A stretch of 27,881 nt of DNA from DAISLF01 sp964517345 (GTDB lineage: Bacteria; Patescibacteriota; Gracilibacteria; Peribacterales; Peribacteraceae): the NCBI GenBank assembly GCA_964517345.1, contig CAZFBZ010000015.1, positions 1 through 27,881 on the forward strand. The letters are read 5' to 3'. The translations under genes were made by a program, and so were the position numbers. Of the stretch, positions 1-5,809 are shown in pieces (the first letter of the stretch is position 1; each line of letters begins with the position of its first letter). Under the pieces are notes generated by a model. It searched no databases. It saw only the letters and a list, made by a program, of their open reading frames with translations, and had not been told where the DNA came from.

Positions 1-1
1 C

Positions 2-136
2 GGCGACGGCTACGGCTACGGCTACGGCTCCGGCTACGGCTCCGGCTACGGCTCCGGCGACGGCTACGGCTACGGCTACGGCTCCGGCTACGGCTACGTC
101 TCCGGCGACGGCTACGGCGACGGCTCCGGCTACGGC
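2..136 (+). repeat. Hexanucleotide tandem repeat GGC-(TAC/TCC/GAC)
   Basis: About 22 copies of a 6-base unit are seen, GGC followed by TAC, TCC or GAC, with one GTC interruption near position 107. The variable codons differ by a single base from TAC. Gain or loss of a unit would keep the reading frame, so repeat slippage would change protein length rather than switch it off. Confidence 0.85.
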
Positions 137-154
137 GAGAGGGTCACGTCATGA
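2..154 (+). CDS. C-terminal part of a Gly/Tyr/Ser/Asp repeat protein (5' end outside window)
   Basis: The frame is open from the window edge to a TGA that overlaps the next start codon as ATGA. About 50 residues are visible. Almost every second residue is Gly, alternating with Tyr, Ser or Asp (patterns such as GYGYGSGYGS), and the protein ends in GERVTS. No domain is recognisable; such glycine-rich tails are flexible. The overlap with the following gene shows that the reading frame is genuine and belongs to the plus-strand operon. The function is unknown, and most of the protein may lie upstream of the window. Confidence 0.6.
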   Translation, partial: GDGYGYGYGSGYGSGYGSGDGYGYGYGSGYGYVSGDGYGDGSGYGERVTS

Positions 155-483
155 CAGAGCGCACCTTCGACATCGAGGTCTCCGACGAGATCGGGCTTGT
201 GCTTCCCGGAGGAACCCACATCGCGGGCGGCTTCACGGGGACGTTTATCGCCGTCTTCGAGTACGACGAGAGGCCTTACATCGACCGCATCGAGCTTGAT
301 CTCGCGGTCGGGGGGAAGCGCATCGGGCTCGATACGCGGAGCGATCTGTTCAAGCAGATCGAGGCGTCGATCATGAAAAACTTCGCGCAACGCATCGACG
401 AGGCTTGGCAGGAGGAGTGCCAAGCACGGTCTCGGCGCGAGGAGATGTCTGACCGCGCCTATAGCCAGTGGCAGGTTCTCTAG
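151..483 (+). CDS. Hypothetical phage protein, 110 aa
   Basis: The ATG overlaps the stop of the preceding repeat protein (ATGA), which fixes this start. The product has a beta-rich, acidic N-terminal half and a helical, charged C-terminal half (about residues 65-105, Glu/Arg-rich). There is no signal peptide or membrane segment. I do not recognise the family. Its place ahead of the ERF and YqaJ recombination genes suggests an early-phase role, but nothing in the sequence says which. Confidence 0.7.
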   Translation: MTERTFDIEVSDEIGLVLPGGTHIAGGFTGTFIAVFEYDERPYIDRIELDLAVGGKRIGLDTRSDLFKQIEASIMKNFAQRIDEAWQEECQARSRREEMSDRAYSQWQVL

Positions 484-503
484 TTCGGCAGCGGGGTGGG
501 GAA

Positions 504-541
504 GTCCCGGCGGTGGGTGTGAGGGCTCCCACCGCCGGGAC
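504..541 (+). promoter_or_regulatory. Perfect 14-bp hairpin in the longest gap of the early operon
   Basis: The left arm GTCCCGGCGGTGGG (504-517) and right arm CCCACCGCCGGGAC (528-541) are perfectly complementary around a 10-base loop. The stem is very GC-rich. No T-tract follows on the plus strand, so it is not a standard intrinsic terminator. It sits 21 bases after one stop and 18 bases before the next start, just ahead of that gene's ribosome-binding site. Plausible roles are mRNA processing or stabilisation, attenuation, or a protein-binding operator. Confidence 0.6.
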
Positions 542-559
542 GGGAGGCAAGAGGAAACC

Positions 560-790
560 ATGGCCGACGTGATCGATTTCCCGATGCGGGTGCATCGGGT
601 CAGACCGGGCAATTCTCACGAGACTATTCGCGACTATCTCGAGGGAGCAGATATCAACGGCTACGCGATGGCCGCATTCCGTCATGAATTCGAGATCGCC
701 TGCCGCAGGGCGATCGGCCGTCTCGGCGAGGCCGGGGCAATGGATGTTCTGAAGGACACCATACTCTCAATTCAGGGGAGCGTGTCTTGA
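560..790 (+). CDS. Hypothetical phage protein, 76 aa
   Basis: The start ATG is preceded by a good ribosome-binding site (AGAGGAAACC). The product is small and soluble, mostly helical after residue 20, with a run of conserved-looking Arg/Glu residues around FRHEFEIACRRAIGRLGEAG. The gene ends with TGA overlapping the TTG start of the ERF gene (TTGA), so the two are probably translationally coupled. The family is not recognised. It could be a small accessory to recombination, judging only by position. Confidence 0.7.
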   Translation: MADVIDFPMRVHRVRPGNSHETIRDYLEGADINGYAMAAFRHEFEIACRRAIGRLGEAGAMDVLKDTILSIQGSVS

Positions 791-1587
791 CCGATCAGGC
801 CACCGCGATCCCGCCGTCTGTTGCGGCGGATGAGACAGAGCGCCGCGTGATCAGGTTGCAGAGTATCAAGCTCCCTTCCGCGCCGGCATCAGAAACCGCC
901 GTTCTTCTCGGCATGCTCGACCGCGCCGCGTCAGACCCGACGCAGAGCATCGAACGAATGGAGCGGATGTTCGCACTCTACGAACAGGCCGCCGCGCGAA
1001 GCGCGAGATCGGCCTACATCGAAGCTCTCATGTCGGCCAAGGCCGACCTTCCGAAGGTCGTCAAGACGGGGATGGCCAGCTACGAGGACAAGAAGACCGG
1101 TGAGAAGATTTCGGCTTTCCGATATGCCAAGTGGGAAGAGGTCTGCCAGCAGATCGAGCCGGTCCTCGCGAAGTATGGACTTCTGCTCACGTTCCAGACC
1201 GAGCAGCCATCCGCCGACCGCGTAAGCGTGACCGGCGTTCTGTCTCACCGCGACGGCCACAGCGAGAGGGCGCAAATGGCGCTCGGCTGCGACGCAAGCG
1301 GGGGAAAGAACAACGCCCAGGGCTGGGGATCGTCGATCTCCTACGGCAAGCGCTACACGTCGTTCGCGCTTCTCAATCTCGTCGGGCACGACGACAGGGA
1401 CACTGACGGCGCGCCGCCGGTGGAGACGATCAGCGAGGATCAGCAGATCGAGATTCGCGACCTTCTGATCGCGACGGAGTCCGACGAACAGCGCTTCTGC
1501 GCCTACTTCAAGATCCCCGGACTGTCCTCACTCAAGGCCGCTGACTATGAGCGCGCCAAGACCGCCATTTCATCGAAGAGGAAATAA
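787..1587 (+). CDS. ERF-family single-strand annealing protein
   Basis: Phage ERF proteins anneal complementary single strands and promote genome circularisation or recombination. The 266-residue product carries the family's typical core at about residues 69-208: a helical start, the segment FRYAKWEEVCQQIEPVLAKYGL, and the C-terminal signature KNNAQGWGSSISYGKRY followed by LNLVGHDDRDTDG. The C-terminal 55 residues are a separate helical tail. The start is TTG overlapping the previous stop, without its own strong ribosome-binding site, so coupling is likely. The next gene encodes a YqaJ-type exonuclease, the usual partner: exonuclease exposes single strands and ERF anneals them. Confidence 0.92.
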   Translation: MTDQATAIPPSVAADETERRVIRLQSIKLPSAPASETAVLLGMLDRAASDPTQSIERMERMFALYEQAAARSARSAYIEALMSAKADLPKVVKTGMASYEDKKTGEKISAFRYAKWEEVCQQIEPVLAKYGLLLTFQTEQPSADRVSVTGVLSHRDGHSERAQMALGCDASGGKNNAQGWGSSISYGKRYTSFALLNLVGHDDRDTDGAPPVETISEDQQIEIRDLLIATESDEQRFCAYFKIPGLSSLKAADYERAKTAISSKRK

Positions 1588-1590
1588 CCC

Positions 1591-2217
1591 ATGGTCGAGC
1601 AGGGCTCTCCGGAATGGCACGCGATGCGCTGCGGAAAGGTCACGGCCTCCCGCATCGCCGACATGATGGCCAAGACAAAGACAGGCTGGGGAGCGTCGAG
1701 AGCAAACTACCAAGCCCAACTGATCGCCGAGCGCCTGACCGGCCTTGTGGCCGACGGATACACGAATGCAGCGATGGAGTGGGGCAAGGAGAAGGAGGCA
1801 GAGGCTCGCGCCGCCTATGCGTTCTATCGCAGCACGAACGTCGATCTCGTCGATTTCGTCACGCACCCAGAAATTGCCATGAGCGGCGCGAGCCCTGACG
1901 GGCTGATCGGGGATATCGGCCTGCTCGAGCTTAAGTGCCCCAACACGGCGACGCACATCGAGACGCTTCTCGGCGGAACAATCCCAGGCAAGTACGTTCT
2001 GCAGATGCAATGGCAGATGGCATGCACGGGACGGAAGTGGTGCGACTTCACCAGCTATGACCCGCGCATGCCAGAAGAAATGAGGCTGTTCGTCAGGCGG
2101 ATGGAGAGGAACGACGAGAAGATTTCAGAGATCGCCACGGAGGTCCGCGCGTTCATTCGCGAGATCGACGCGGCTGTTGCCGAGCTGACTAAAATGTATC
2201 GCGACAAGGCTGCGTGA
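1591..2217 (+). CDS. YqaJ-type viral recombinase / lambda-type exonuclease
   Basis: The protein (208 aa) has the lambda-exonuclease/YqaJ arrangement: an N-terminal GSPEWHAMRCGKVTAS motif (residues 5-20), an acidic helix with Glu69/Glu71, SPDG at 101-104 (Asp103), and LELKCP at 112-117 (Glu113, Lys115), the D-ExK metal site of this fold. QMQWQM at 138-143 matches the conserved glutamine region. It is expected to resect double-stranded DNA in the 5'-3' direction, supplying substrate to the ERF protein just upstream. The start has a GAGGAAATAACCC leader. The length is normal for the family and no active-site residue is missing. Confidence 0.93.
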   Translation: MVEQGSPEWHAMRCGKVTASRIADMMAKTKTGWGASRANYQAQLIAERLTGLVADGYTNAAMEWGKEKEAEARAAYAFYRSTNVDLVDFVTHPEIAMSGASPDGLIGDIGLLELKCPNTATHIETLLGGTIPGKYVLQMQWQMACTGRKWCDFTSYDPRMPEEMRLFVRRMERNDEKISEIATEVRAFIREIDAAVAELTKMYRDKAA

Positions 2218-2222
2218 CACTC

Positions 2223-2516
2223 ATGACGCTTATCGAGTCAGCGTGCGTTGCAGCTATGAGAAACGGACTTGGATGGGAGGATCTATGGGTGTCGCTACCG
2301 AGCGGTATTCGAAGCAGCACGCCGAGGGACGTTTTGCGAGAGACGTTCCTGCGCCTCGCAAGGGAATCTTCGTCCGTTCGCAAGAACCAAAGCGACTGTA
2401 TCTCATCGAAAGCACGTCGGCCGTACAAGTTCTGGTCCGGCCGATCGGCCAAGGAAAGGACAGCTCCTCTTTCAAGATCAGACGGGGGGACTGGGAATTC
2501 TGGTGCAGGAAACTGA
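2223..2516 (+). CDS. Possible small gene overlapping the next frame (97 aa)
   Basis: This frame opens just after the exonuclease stop, and its first 50 residues look protein-like (MTLIESACVAAMRNGLGWED, then a helical stretch). The last 45 residues are rich in Ser, Arg, Gly and Lys and read like a shadow of the gene in the +2 frame. Third-base GC is moderate in the first half and poor in the second. Either this is a short real gene whose natural stop was lost, or the first half is the beginning of the downstream protein separated by a frameshift. Confidence 0.3.
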   Translation: MTLIESACVAAMRNGLGWEDLWVSLPSGIRSSTPRDVLRETFLRLARESSSVRKNQSDCISSKARRPYKFWSGRSAKERTAPLSRSDGGTGNSGAGN

Positions 2517-2545
2517 AGGTGTGTCGCGTGAATTGGGGTCCGTGA
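2285..2545 (+). CDS. Hypothetical small phage protein, 86 aa
   Basis: I chose the ATG at 2285 because GGAGG lies four bases upstream; an earlier GTG at 2243 is also in frame. The product begins MGVATERYSKQHAEGRFARD and has a beta-rich centre (IFVRSQEPKRLYLIESTSAV, QVLVRPIG) ending in a Trp-rich stretch. The stop overlaps the next gene's start as TGATG, which supports this frame over the alternative frame that covers the same DNA. I do not recognise the family. Confidence 0.6.
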   Translation: MGVATERYSKQHAEGRFARDVPAPRKGIFVRSQEPKRLYLIESTSAVQVLVRPIGQGKDSSSFKIRRGDWEFWCRKLKVCRVNWGP

Positions 2546-2958
2546 TGAGCTGCCCGCACTGCAGCCGCTCCAATGAGGAGCATCGCTTTCACTTTGCCCT
2601 GATCCGAAAGGCCTACGAGAACTGGCCTCACGATCACCGGTTCCGGCCGATCTCGGAGCAGCATTTGCGATCCTGGCTCTACGTCGAGGCCGGGCATACG
2701 GAGAGCGTCGATATCGTGGGCGCCGACGCGATGACGCTCGAAGGGGTCAAGGCAGCTCGTCAGATCCTCTCGCCTCAGACCTATCTGAGGATGGAGGCGA
2801 TTGCCGGCGGTCTCAGGATCAGCGGGCCGAAGTCGATCGCGAAGGGCAAGTGCAAGAAGACCGAGTTCCGCGAGGTACAGGACAGGGTCGCGGCGATCAT
2901 CTGCGATGTTATCGGCGTGACGGCCGAGCAGTTGGTGAAAGAGGCGAGGGCGGCATGA
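2545..2958 (+). CDS. Conserved phage protein of unknown function, 137 aa
   Basis: The start is the ATG in the TGATG overlap; the upstream extension of this frame is a shadow. The product opens MSCPHCSRSNEEHRFHFALI, continues with a helix and RPISEQHLRSWLYVEAGH, and ends in a helical segment followed by VIGVTAEQLVKEAR. This pattern (HR.FFA...EHLR...K.GH) resembles a widespread alphaproteobacterial phage protein found near recombination genes, recalled from memory and not checked. The N-terminal CPHC could be half of a metal site, but no second Cys pair is present. Confidence 0.75.
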   Translation: MSCPHCSRSNEEHRFHFALIRKAYENWPHDHRFRPISEQHLRSWLYVEAGHTESVDIVGADAMTLEGVKAARQILSPQTYLRMEAIAGGLRISGPKSIAKGKCKKTEFREVQDRVAAIICDVIGVTAEQLVKEARAA

Positions 2959-3317
2959 AGCGCAACAGCACCGCCGCCCGCCGCAACTGCCTCGAAACTC
3001 ATCGCCGAACCGATCACCTCGGCCGCGAGGTTCTGGACTGCCACGTCTGCAAGCTGGTGATGGCCGTCCATACCAGCGGATGGGAGGCGGACCACATCCG
3101 CCGGCACGCCGAGGGCGGCGACGACAGCGGGGCCAACGTCTGGCCGATCTGCCCGCGCTGCCATCACGACAAGAGCCGGCGGGATACGTCGGAGATCGCG
3201 AAGGGAAAGCGGATCGGCGAGCGCGGGCGAGGGATACGCCGGTCGGCCCGGCCGATGATGGGAAGCCGGGGCAGCGGCTGGCGCAAGCGCATGGATGGGA
3301 GCGTTGAACGGCGATGA
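2955..3317 (+). CDS. HNH endonuclease
   Basis: The 120-residue product has a complete HNH unit: CHVC (Cys29, Cys32), EADHI (Glu45-Asp46-His47), Asn61 in GANVWPICPRCHHDK, the second zinc pair Cys66/Cys69, and His71 followed by the usual K-S tail. The last 35 residues are Arg/Gly-rich and basic. Short HNH proteins nick or cut DNA. In tailed phages they often sit next to the terminase and aid packaging, but here the gene lies in the early operon, which fits recombination or replication better. It is coupled at both ends by ATGA overlaps. Confidence 0.88.
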   Translation: MKRNSTAARRNCLETHRRTDHLGREVLDCHVCKLVMAVHTSGWEADHIRRHAEGGDDSGANVWPICPRCHHDKSRRDTSEIAKGKRIGERGRGIRRSARPMMGSRGSGWRKRMDGSVERR

Positions 3318-3532
3318 AGATCGTACAGCATCCGAGTTCCGACCGCACTCCGATCGTCCTCGTATCGGAGGCCGTCGAGCTGATGGCAAGAATGGAAGAT
3401 GCCGTCATCCTCTGGACCGACAGAGAGACGGGCGAGATGCACGTCGGCTGGTCTCAGCAGACGGCGGCTGATCTCGCGGCATATGCGATCGTGCTGCACG
3501 AGATCGCCCGGTCGCAGGTCATCCAGTCATGA
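3314..3532 (+). CDS. Hypothetical small phage protein, 72 aa
   Basis: The ATG overlaps the HNH stop (ATGA). The product appears to be a compact alpha/beta protein: a beta start (IVLVSEAVELM), a second strand (AVILWTDRETGEMHVGWSQQ) and a C-terminal helix (TAADLAAYAIVLHEIARSQ). It has no transmembrane segment or metal motif. I do not recognise the family. Its own stop overlaps the next start, so it is an internal member of the coupled operon. Confidence 0.7.
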   Translation: MKIVQHPSSDRTPIVLVSEAVELMARMEDAVILWTDRETGEMHVGWSQQTAADLAAYAIVLHEIARSQVIQS

Positions 3533-3801
3533 CCATGACCTACAAAGTGAGGCACAAGAATCGTCCTCCTTCGAGCGTCGTGTCGTCGATCGACGCAGAG
3601 CGTCGAGCCGCTTCGCGTGACGCTTATACGGCTTGCAGCACATACCAACTTCTCATGTTCGACTCTGCAGAGCTTAGGAAGGACGGCCATCACAGGGCGG
3701 CCCAGAAGGTCGAGAACGCCGCATGGGTCTTGAGGTTTGCCGATCTCAAGGCATGGGTGAGACGCCCGCGACAAACGGCGAACCGGAAATCCGCACGATG
3801 A
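3529..3801 (+). CDS. Hypothetical small basic phage protein, 90 aa
   Basis: The start is the ATG in the ATGA overlap; a second in-frame ATG lies two codons later. The product is basic and mostly helical from residue 22 (DAERRAASRDAYTACSTYQL) with an Arg/Lys-rich end. It may bind nucleic acid on charge alone, but no recognised motif is seen. It ends in ATGA with the excisionase-like gene. Confidence 0.65.
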   Translation: MTMTYKVRHKNRPPSSVVSSIDAERRAASRDAYTACSTYQLLMFDSAELRKDGHHRAAQKVENAAWVLRFADLKAWVRRPRQTANRKSAR

Positions 3802-4202
3802 CCGTCCCCCGCCTGTACACGCTGGCCGAGGCCTCTGCGACGCTGCTTCACGGCCGCGTCTCTCGCCGCACGCTATCGGAGGAAATCCGCTCCGGAAGGC
3901 TTGAAGCCAGCTTCATCGGCGGGCGATACCTTGTGACCGAGGAGGCAGTCGTCTCCATGATCGAGGCCAACCGGGGGCGGGCGGCATGTCACGACCAAGA
4001 AAGCCGGCAAGGCTCTGGCTCCGCAAAGCGAGAGCCGGCCACGCCGCGACATGGCTCATCCTCGACGGCGGACGCCAGCATCCGACAGGCTGCGGCGCAG
4101 GAGAGCTTGAGGCAGCTCAAGAAGCCCTCTCGCGACACCTCGCCAGGAGCTACAGTCCACCGTCTTCCCGCGAGCTCGCGGACCTCCACGTCGCAGACGT
4201 GA
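3798..4202 (+). CDS. Excisionase-like winged-helix/HTH protein
   Basis: The start is the ATG in the ATGA overlap; the longer upstream frame is a shadow. Residues 1-60 match the MerR/excisionase helix-turn-helix pattern: RLYTLAEASATLL, then SRRTLSEEIRSGRLEASFIG and GRYLVTEEAVVSMI. Excisionases bind bent DNA at att sites and direct the integrase towards excision, and the next gene is the integrase. The domain ends near residue 65. The remaining 70 residues overlap the integrase in another frame and are rich in Ser/Arg/Thr, so they are probably a poorly constrained tail. Confidence 0.75.
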   Translation: MTVPRLYTLAEASATLLHGRVSRRTLSEEIRSGRLEASFIGGRYLVTEEAVVSMIEANRGRAACHDQESRQGSGSAKREPATPRHGSSSTADASIRQAAAQESLRQLKKPSRDTSPGATVHRLPASSRTSTSQT

Positions 4203-5062
4203 TGACCGTCTATCTCAGAGAGCACGCGCCGACCGTTGCGCGGCCCGACTTCATCGCGGTCACGGCAGCGCCGATCCTCGAGTGGTTCGCCGGCAAGAAG
4301 TTGTCGGACATCCGCGGCCAGACCTGCCGCGACTATGTAGAGTGGAGGACGGCGGCGGTCTCGATCGCGACGGCGCGGCACGATCTGAAGACGCTTCGCG
4401 CGGCCATCAACTACTACCATCGCGAGCACGGGCCGTTGAACTCCGTCCCGCCGGTGACGATCCCGCCGGCCTCGGCGCCGCGCCAGCGCTGGCTGACAAG
4501 ATTGGAGGTCGCGGCGATGCTGCGCTCGGCCCGCCGACTGGGGCTTGACCACATCGCCCGGTACATCCTCATCGGCGTCTACACCGGGACGCGCTCGCAA
4601 GCGCTGCTGTCCCTGTCGTGGATGCCGCAGACGGCGGGCGGATGGGTCGACGTCGAGCGTGGCGTCCTCTACCGGCGGGGATCTTCGGAGGTCGATGGGA
4701 CGACCAAGCGCCGGCCGAGTTCCAAGCTTCATGACCGTCTCATCCCTCACATGCAGCGGTGGCGGGACGCGGACATCGCCGCCGGCATAGTCCACGTCGT
4801 GCACTGGCAGCGGAAGCGGGTCGGGAAGCTCCGGCGAAGCTGGCGGAGCGTCTGCGCTGCGGCCGGGCTCGGCGCCGACGTGGTGCCGCACACGCTCCGC
4901 CACACGGCGGCGACGTGGCAAATGCAGTCTGGCGTGCCGACGTGGGAAGCGGCAGGGTATCTCGGGATGACGGAGGCTATCCTCCGCGAGGTCTACGGGC
5001 ATCACCACCCGGACCATCAGACGGCAGCGGCAAGAGCGGACGGGAGGAGGCAGAGGCCATGA
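3986..5062 (+). CDS. int: Tyrosine recombinase / phage integrase
   Basis: The protein (358 aa) has an N-terminal arm-type segment (LWLRKARAGHAATWLILDGG, typical of alphaproteobacterial phage integrases), a core-binding domain at about 65-150 and a catalytic domain from 165. Catalytic residues seen are Arg203 (GTRSQALLSL), candidate Lys241, His302 and Arg305 (PHTLRHTAATW), and Tyr337 (REVYGHHH). The usual LGH motif is LGM here (Met328), a change I recall in this subfamily. It should catalyse site-specific integration and excision. Its first 217 bases overlap the excisionase-like frame, and its stop overlaps the next start (ATGA). Unusually, it is followed by further operon genes rather than an obvious att site. 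Confidence 0.93.
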   Translation: MSRPRKPARLWLRKARAGHAATWLILDGGRQHPTGCGAGELEAAQEALSRHLARSYSPPSSRELADLHVADVMTVYLREHAPTVARPDFIAVTAAPILEWFAGKKLSDIRGQTCRDYVEWRTAAVSIATARHDLKTLRAAINYYHREHGPLNSVPPVTIPPASAPRQRWLTRLEVAAMLRSARRLGLDHIARYILIGVYTGTRSQALLSLSWMPQTAGGWVDVERGVLYRRGSSEVDGTTKRRPSSKLHDRLIPHMQRWRDADIAAGIVHVVHWQRKRVGKLRRSWRSVCAAAGLGADVVPHTLRHTAATWQMQSGVPTWEAAGYLGMTEAILREVYGHHHPDHQTAAARADGRRQRP

Positions 5063-5289
5063 TCACTGAAGATATGGAGCTGATTTGCACGTCTTGCGAC
5101 GGGATGGGGCAGGAGCGGCGGAAGATCACCCACCCTGCGGCCAACGTAGCTGGGTGGTGGCGTGAAAGCCCGATGTCAGATTGGTGGCGCCGCCCATGCG
5201 CCAGATGCAACGGAACAGGCTTTGTCCCGTCCGGCACGAGTGTTCCAAGTGTCAAGGAAATGGCGGACGGGAGGATGAAGGCAACATGA
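5059..5289 (+). CDS. Mini zinc-binding protein with two CxxCxGxG motifs
   Basis: The product is 76 aa and starts at the ATGA overlap with the integrase. It has two DnaJ-type cysteine motifs: CTSCDGMG (10-17) and CARCNGTG (47-54), separated by a Trp-rich stretch (GWWRESPMSDWW). In DnaJ, pairs of CxxCxGxG motifs bind one zinc ion and contact substrate. Here a single pair is isolated, with no J-domain. It may bind zinc and act as a small protein- or DNA-contact module. The function is unknown, but the fold prediction is fairly secure. Confidence 0.75.
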   Translation: MITEDMELICTSCDGMGQERRKITHPAANVAGWWRESPMSDWWRRPCARCNGTGFVPSGTSVPSVKEMADGRMKAT

Positions 5290-5447
5290 GTGCGATGAAG
5301 CGGAACCTGGATATTGTGTGGAACAATAATCGACCGTCTCGGTACATACCAAGGTCTCTCGACGGTGGCACCGGGTGGGGAGTGTGGGACGACAAGGAAA
5401 GGTTGTTGAAGACGGCTCAATTGTCCTTGAGCCAGGAGCGTACCTGA
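5286..5447 (+). CDS. Hypothetical small protein, 53 aa (possibly a frameshifted N-terminus)
   Basis: The start is at the ATGA overlap with the zinc protein. The first 38 residues look genuine (MSAMKRNLDIVWNNNRPSRY, then SLDGGTGWGVWDDKERLL). The final 15 are less convincing and overlap the next frame. The next open frame begins inside this one, so the two may be parts of a single ancestral gene joined by a frameshift near 5385-5400. No recognised family. Confidence 0.5.
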   Translation: MSAMKRNLDIVWNNNRPSRYIPRSLDGGTGWGVWDDKERLLKTAQLSLSQERT

Positions 5448-5569
5448 TTTCTGGTAAAGTTGAAATTGTTGAAGGTAAAGGAACAGTTGAGAATACCGCT
5501 GACGGCTGGTCTAATATTCGCGCTGAGACGCGCGTGAAGATCATCGGCAAATCAGCGGTGAGAAGATGA
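5375..5569 (+). CDS. Hypothetical beta-rich protein, up to 64 aa, AT-rich codons
   Basis: The frame runs to a stop that overlaps the following gene as ATGA, which supports it. The start is uncertain: GTG at 5375 or 5384, both without a clear ribosome-binding site, or a frameshift from the gene above. The sequence is a run of short strands (GSIVLEPGAYLISGKVEIVE, RAETRVKIIGK). Bases 5440-5520 are visibly richer in A and T than their surroundings, with codons such as GGT, AAA, GTT and GAA that are rare elsewhere here. That suggests recent acquisition. Confidence 0.45.
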   Translation: MGSVGRQGKVVEDGSIVLEPGAYLISGKVEIVEGKGTVENTADGWSNIRAETRVKIIGKSAVRR

Positions 5570-5733
5570 CGGTCTACATCTACAGGTGGGATCGCCACGG
5601 GCGCAAAGGCCAGAGGTGCCGCGTGACGGCACGGGGAACGATGAACTCGTGCCGCGTCGAGTTCGAAAACGGGTTCAAGATGATCACCAGCCGCAACGCC
5701 ATCCGGCGTGCGGCGATCGTCACCACCGCATGA
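5566..5733 (+). CDS. Small conserved phage protein, 55 aa
   Basis: This gene begins at an ATGA overlap and ends at the TGA at 5731-5733. The product starts MTVYIYRWDRHGRKGQRCRV and continues with ARGTMNSCRVEFENGF and MITSRNAIRRA: three or four beta strands with many Arg residues. The pattern resembles a small protein that I associate with alphaproteobacterial phages, though I cannot verify that here. It is the last plus-strand gene and overlaps the final minus-strand gene tail-to-tail by 14 bases. Confidence 0.65.
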   Translation: MTVYIYRWDRHGRKGQRCRVTARGTMNSCRVEFENGFKMITSRNAIRRAAIVTTA

Positions 5734-5738
5734 CGATC
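5715..5738. terminator. Palindrome at the convergent ends of both operons (possible bidirectional terminator)
   Basis: GATCGTCA (5715-5722) and TGACGATC (5731-5738) form a perfect 8-bp inverted repeat around an 8-base loop. The plus-strand operon's last stop (TGA, 5731-5733) starts the right arm, and the minus-strand operon's last stop (TCA on the plus strand, 5720-5722) ends the left arm. No T-tract follows on either side, so intrinsic termination would be weak. The position between two convergent operons is the main argument for a role. Confidence 0.45.
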
Positions 5739-5809
5739 TGCCAGCCGAGATGGGCGGCGAGCGCGAGCCCGCCGGCCACCATCAGCAGCCACAGAACACG
5801 CCACCTCAC
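5720..5809 (-). CDS. 29-residue single-span membrane protein in the lysis cassette
   Basis: A GTG start overlaps the upstream stop as GTGA. The product reads MRWRVLWLLMVAGGLALAAH followed by LGWQIVMRW: one hydrophobic helix of about 20 residues with Arg at both ends. It is the last gene of the minus-strand operon, directly after the lysis proteins, which fits a holin-like or lysis-tuning micropeptide. Its size makes chance a real alternative; the exact 4-base overlap is the best support. Confidence 0.45.
   Translation of the reverse strand: MRWRVLWLLMVAGGLALAAHLGWQIVMRW

Noticed and set aside
130..612. Long minus-strand frame over the first two small genes
   Set aside because: It overlaps plus-strand genes held together by exact start/stop overlaps and has a low-complexity, Arg/Pro-rich translation typical of an antisense shadow in GC-rich DNA.
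2254..3408. 384-residue minus-strand frame in the early operon
   Set aside because: It covers five plus-strand genes including the HNH nuclease. Its translation is Arg/Pro/Ser-rich with no motif, so it is a shadow.
3989..5017. Minus-strand frame opposite the integrase
   Set aside because: It is extremely Arg-rich, without domains, and opposite a well-supported integrase with catalytic residues.
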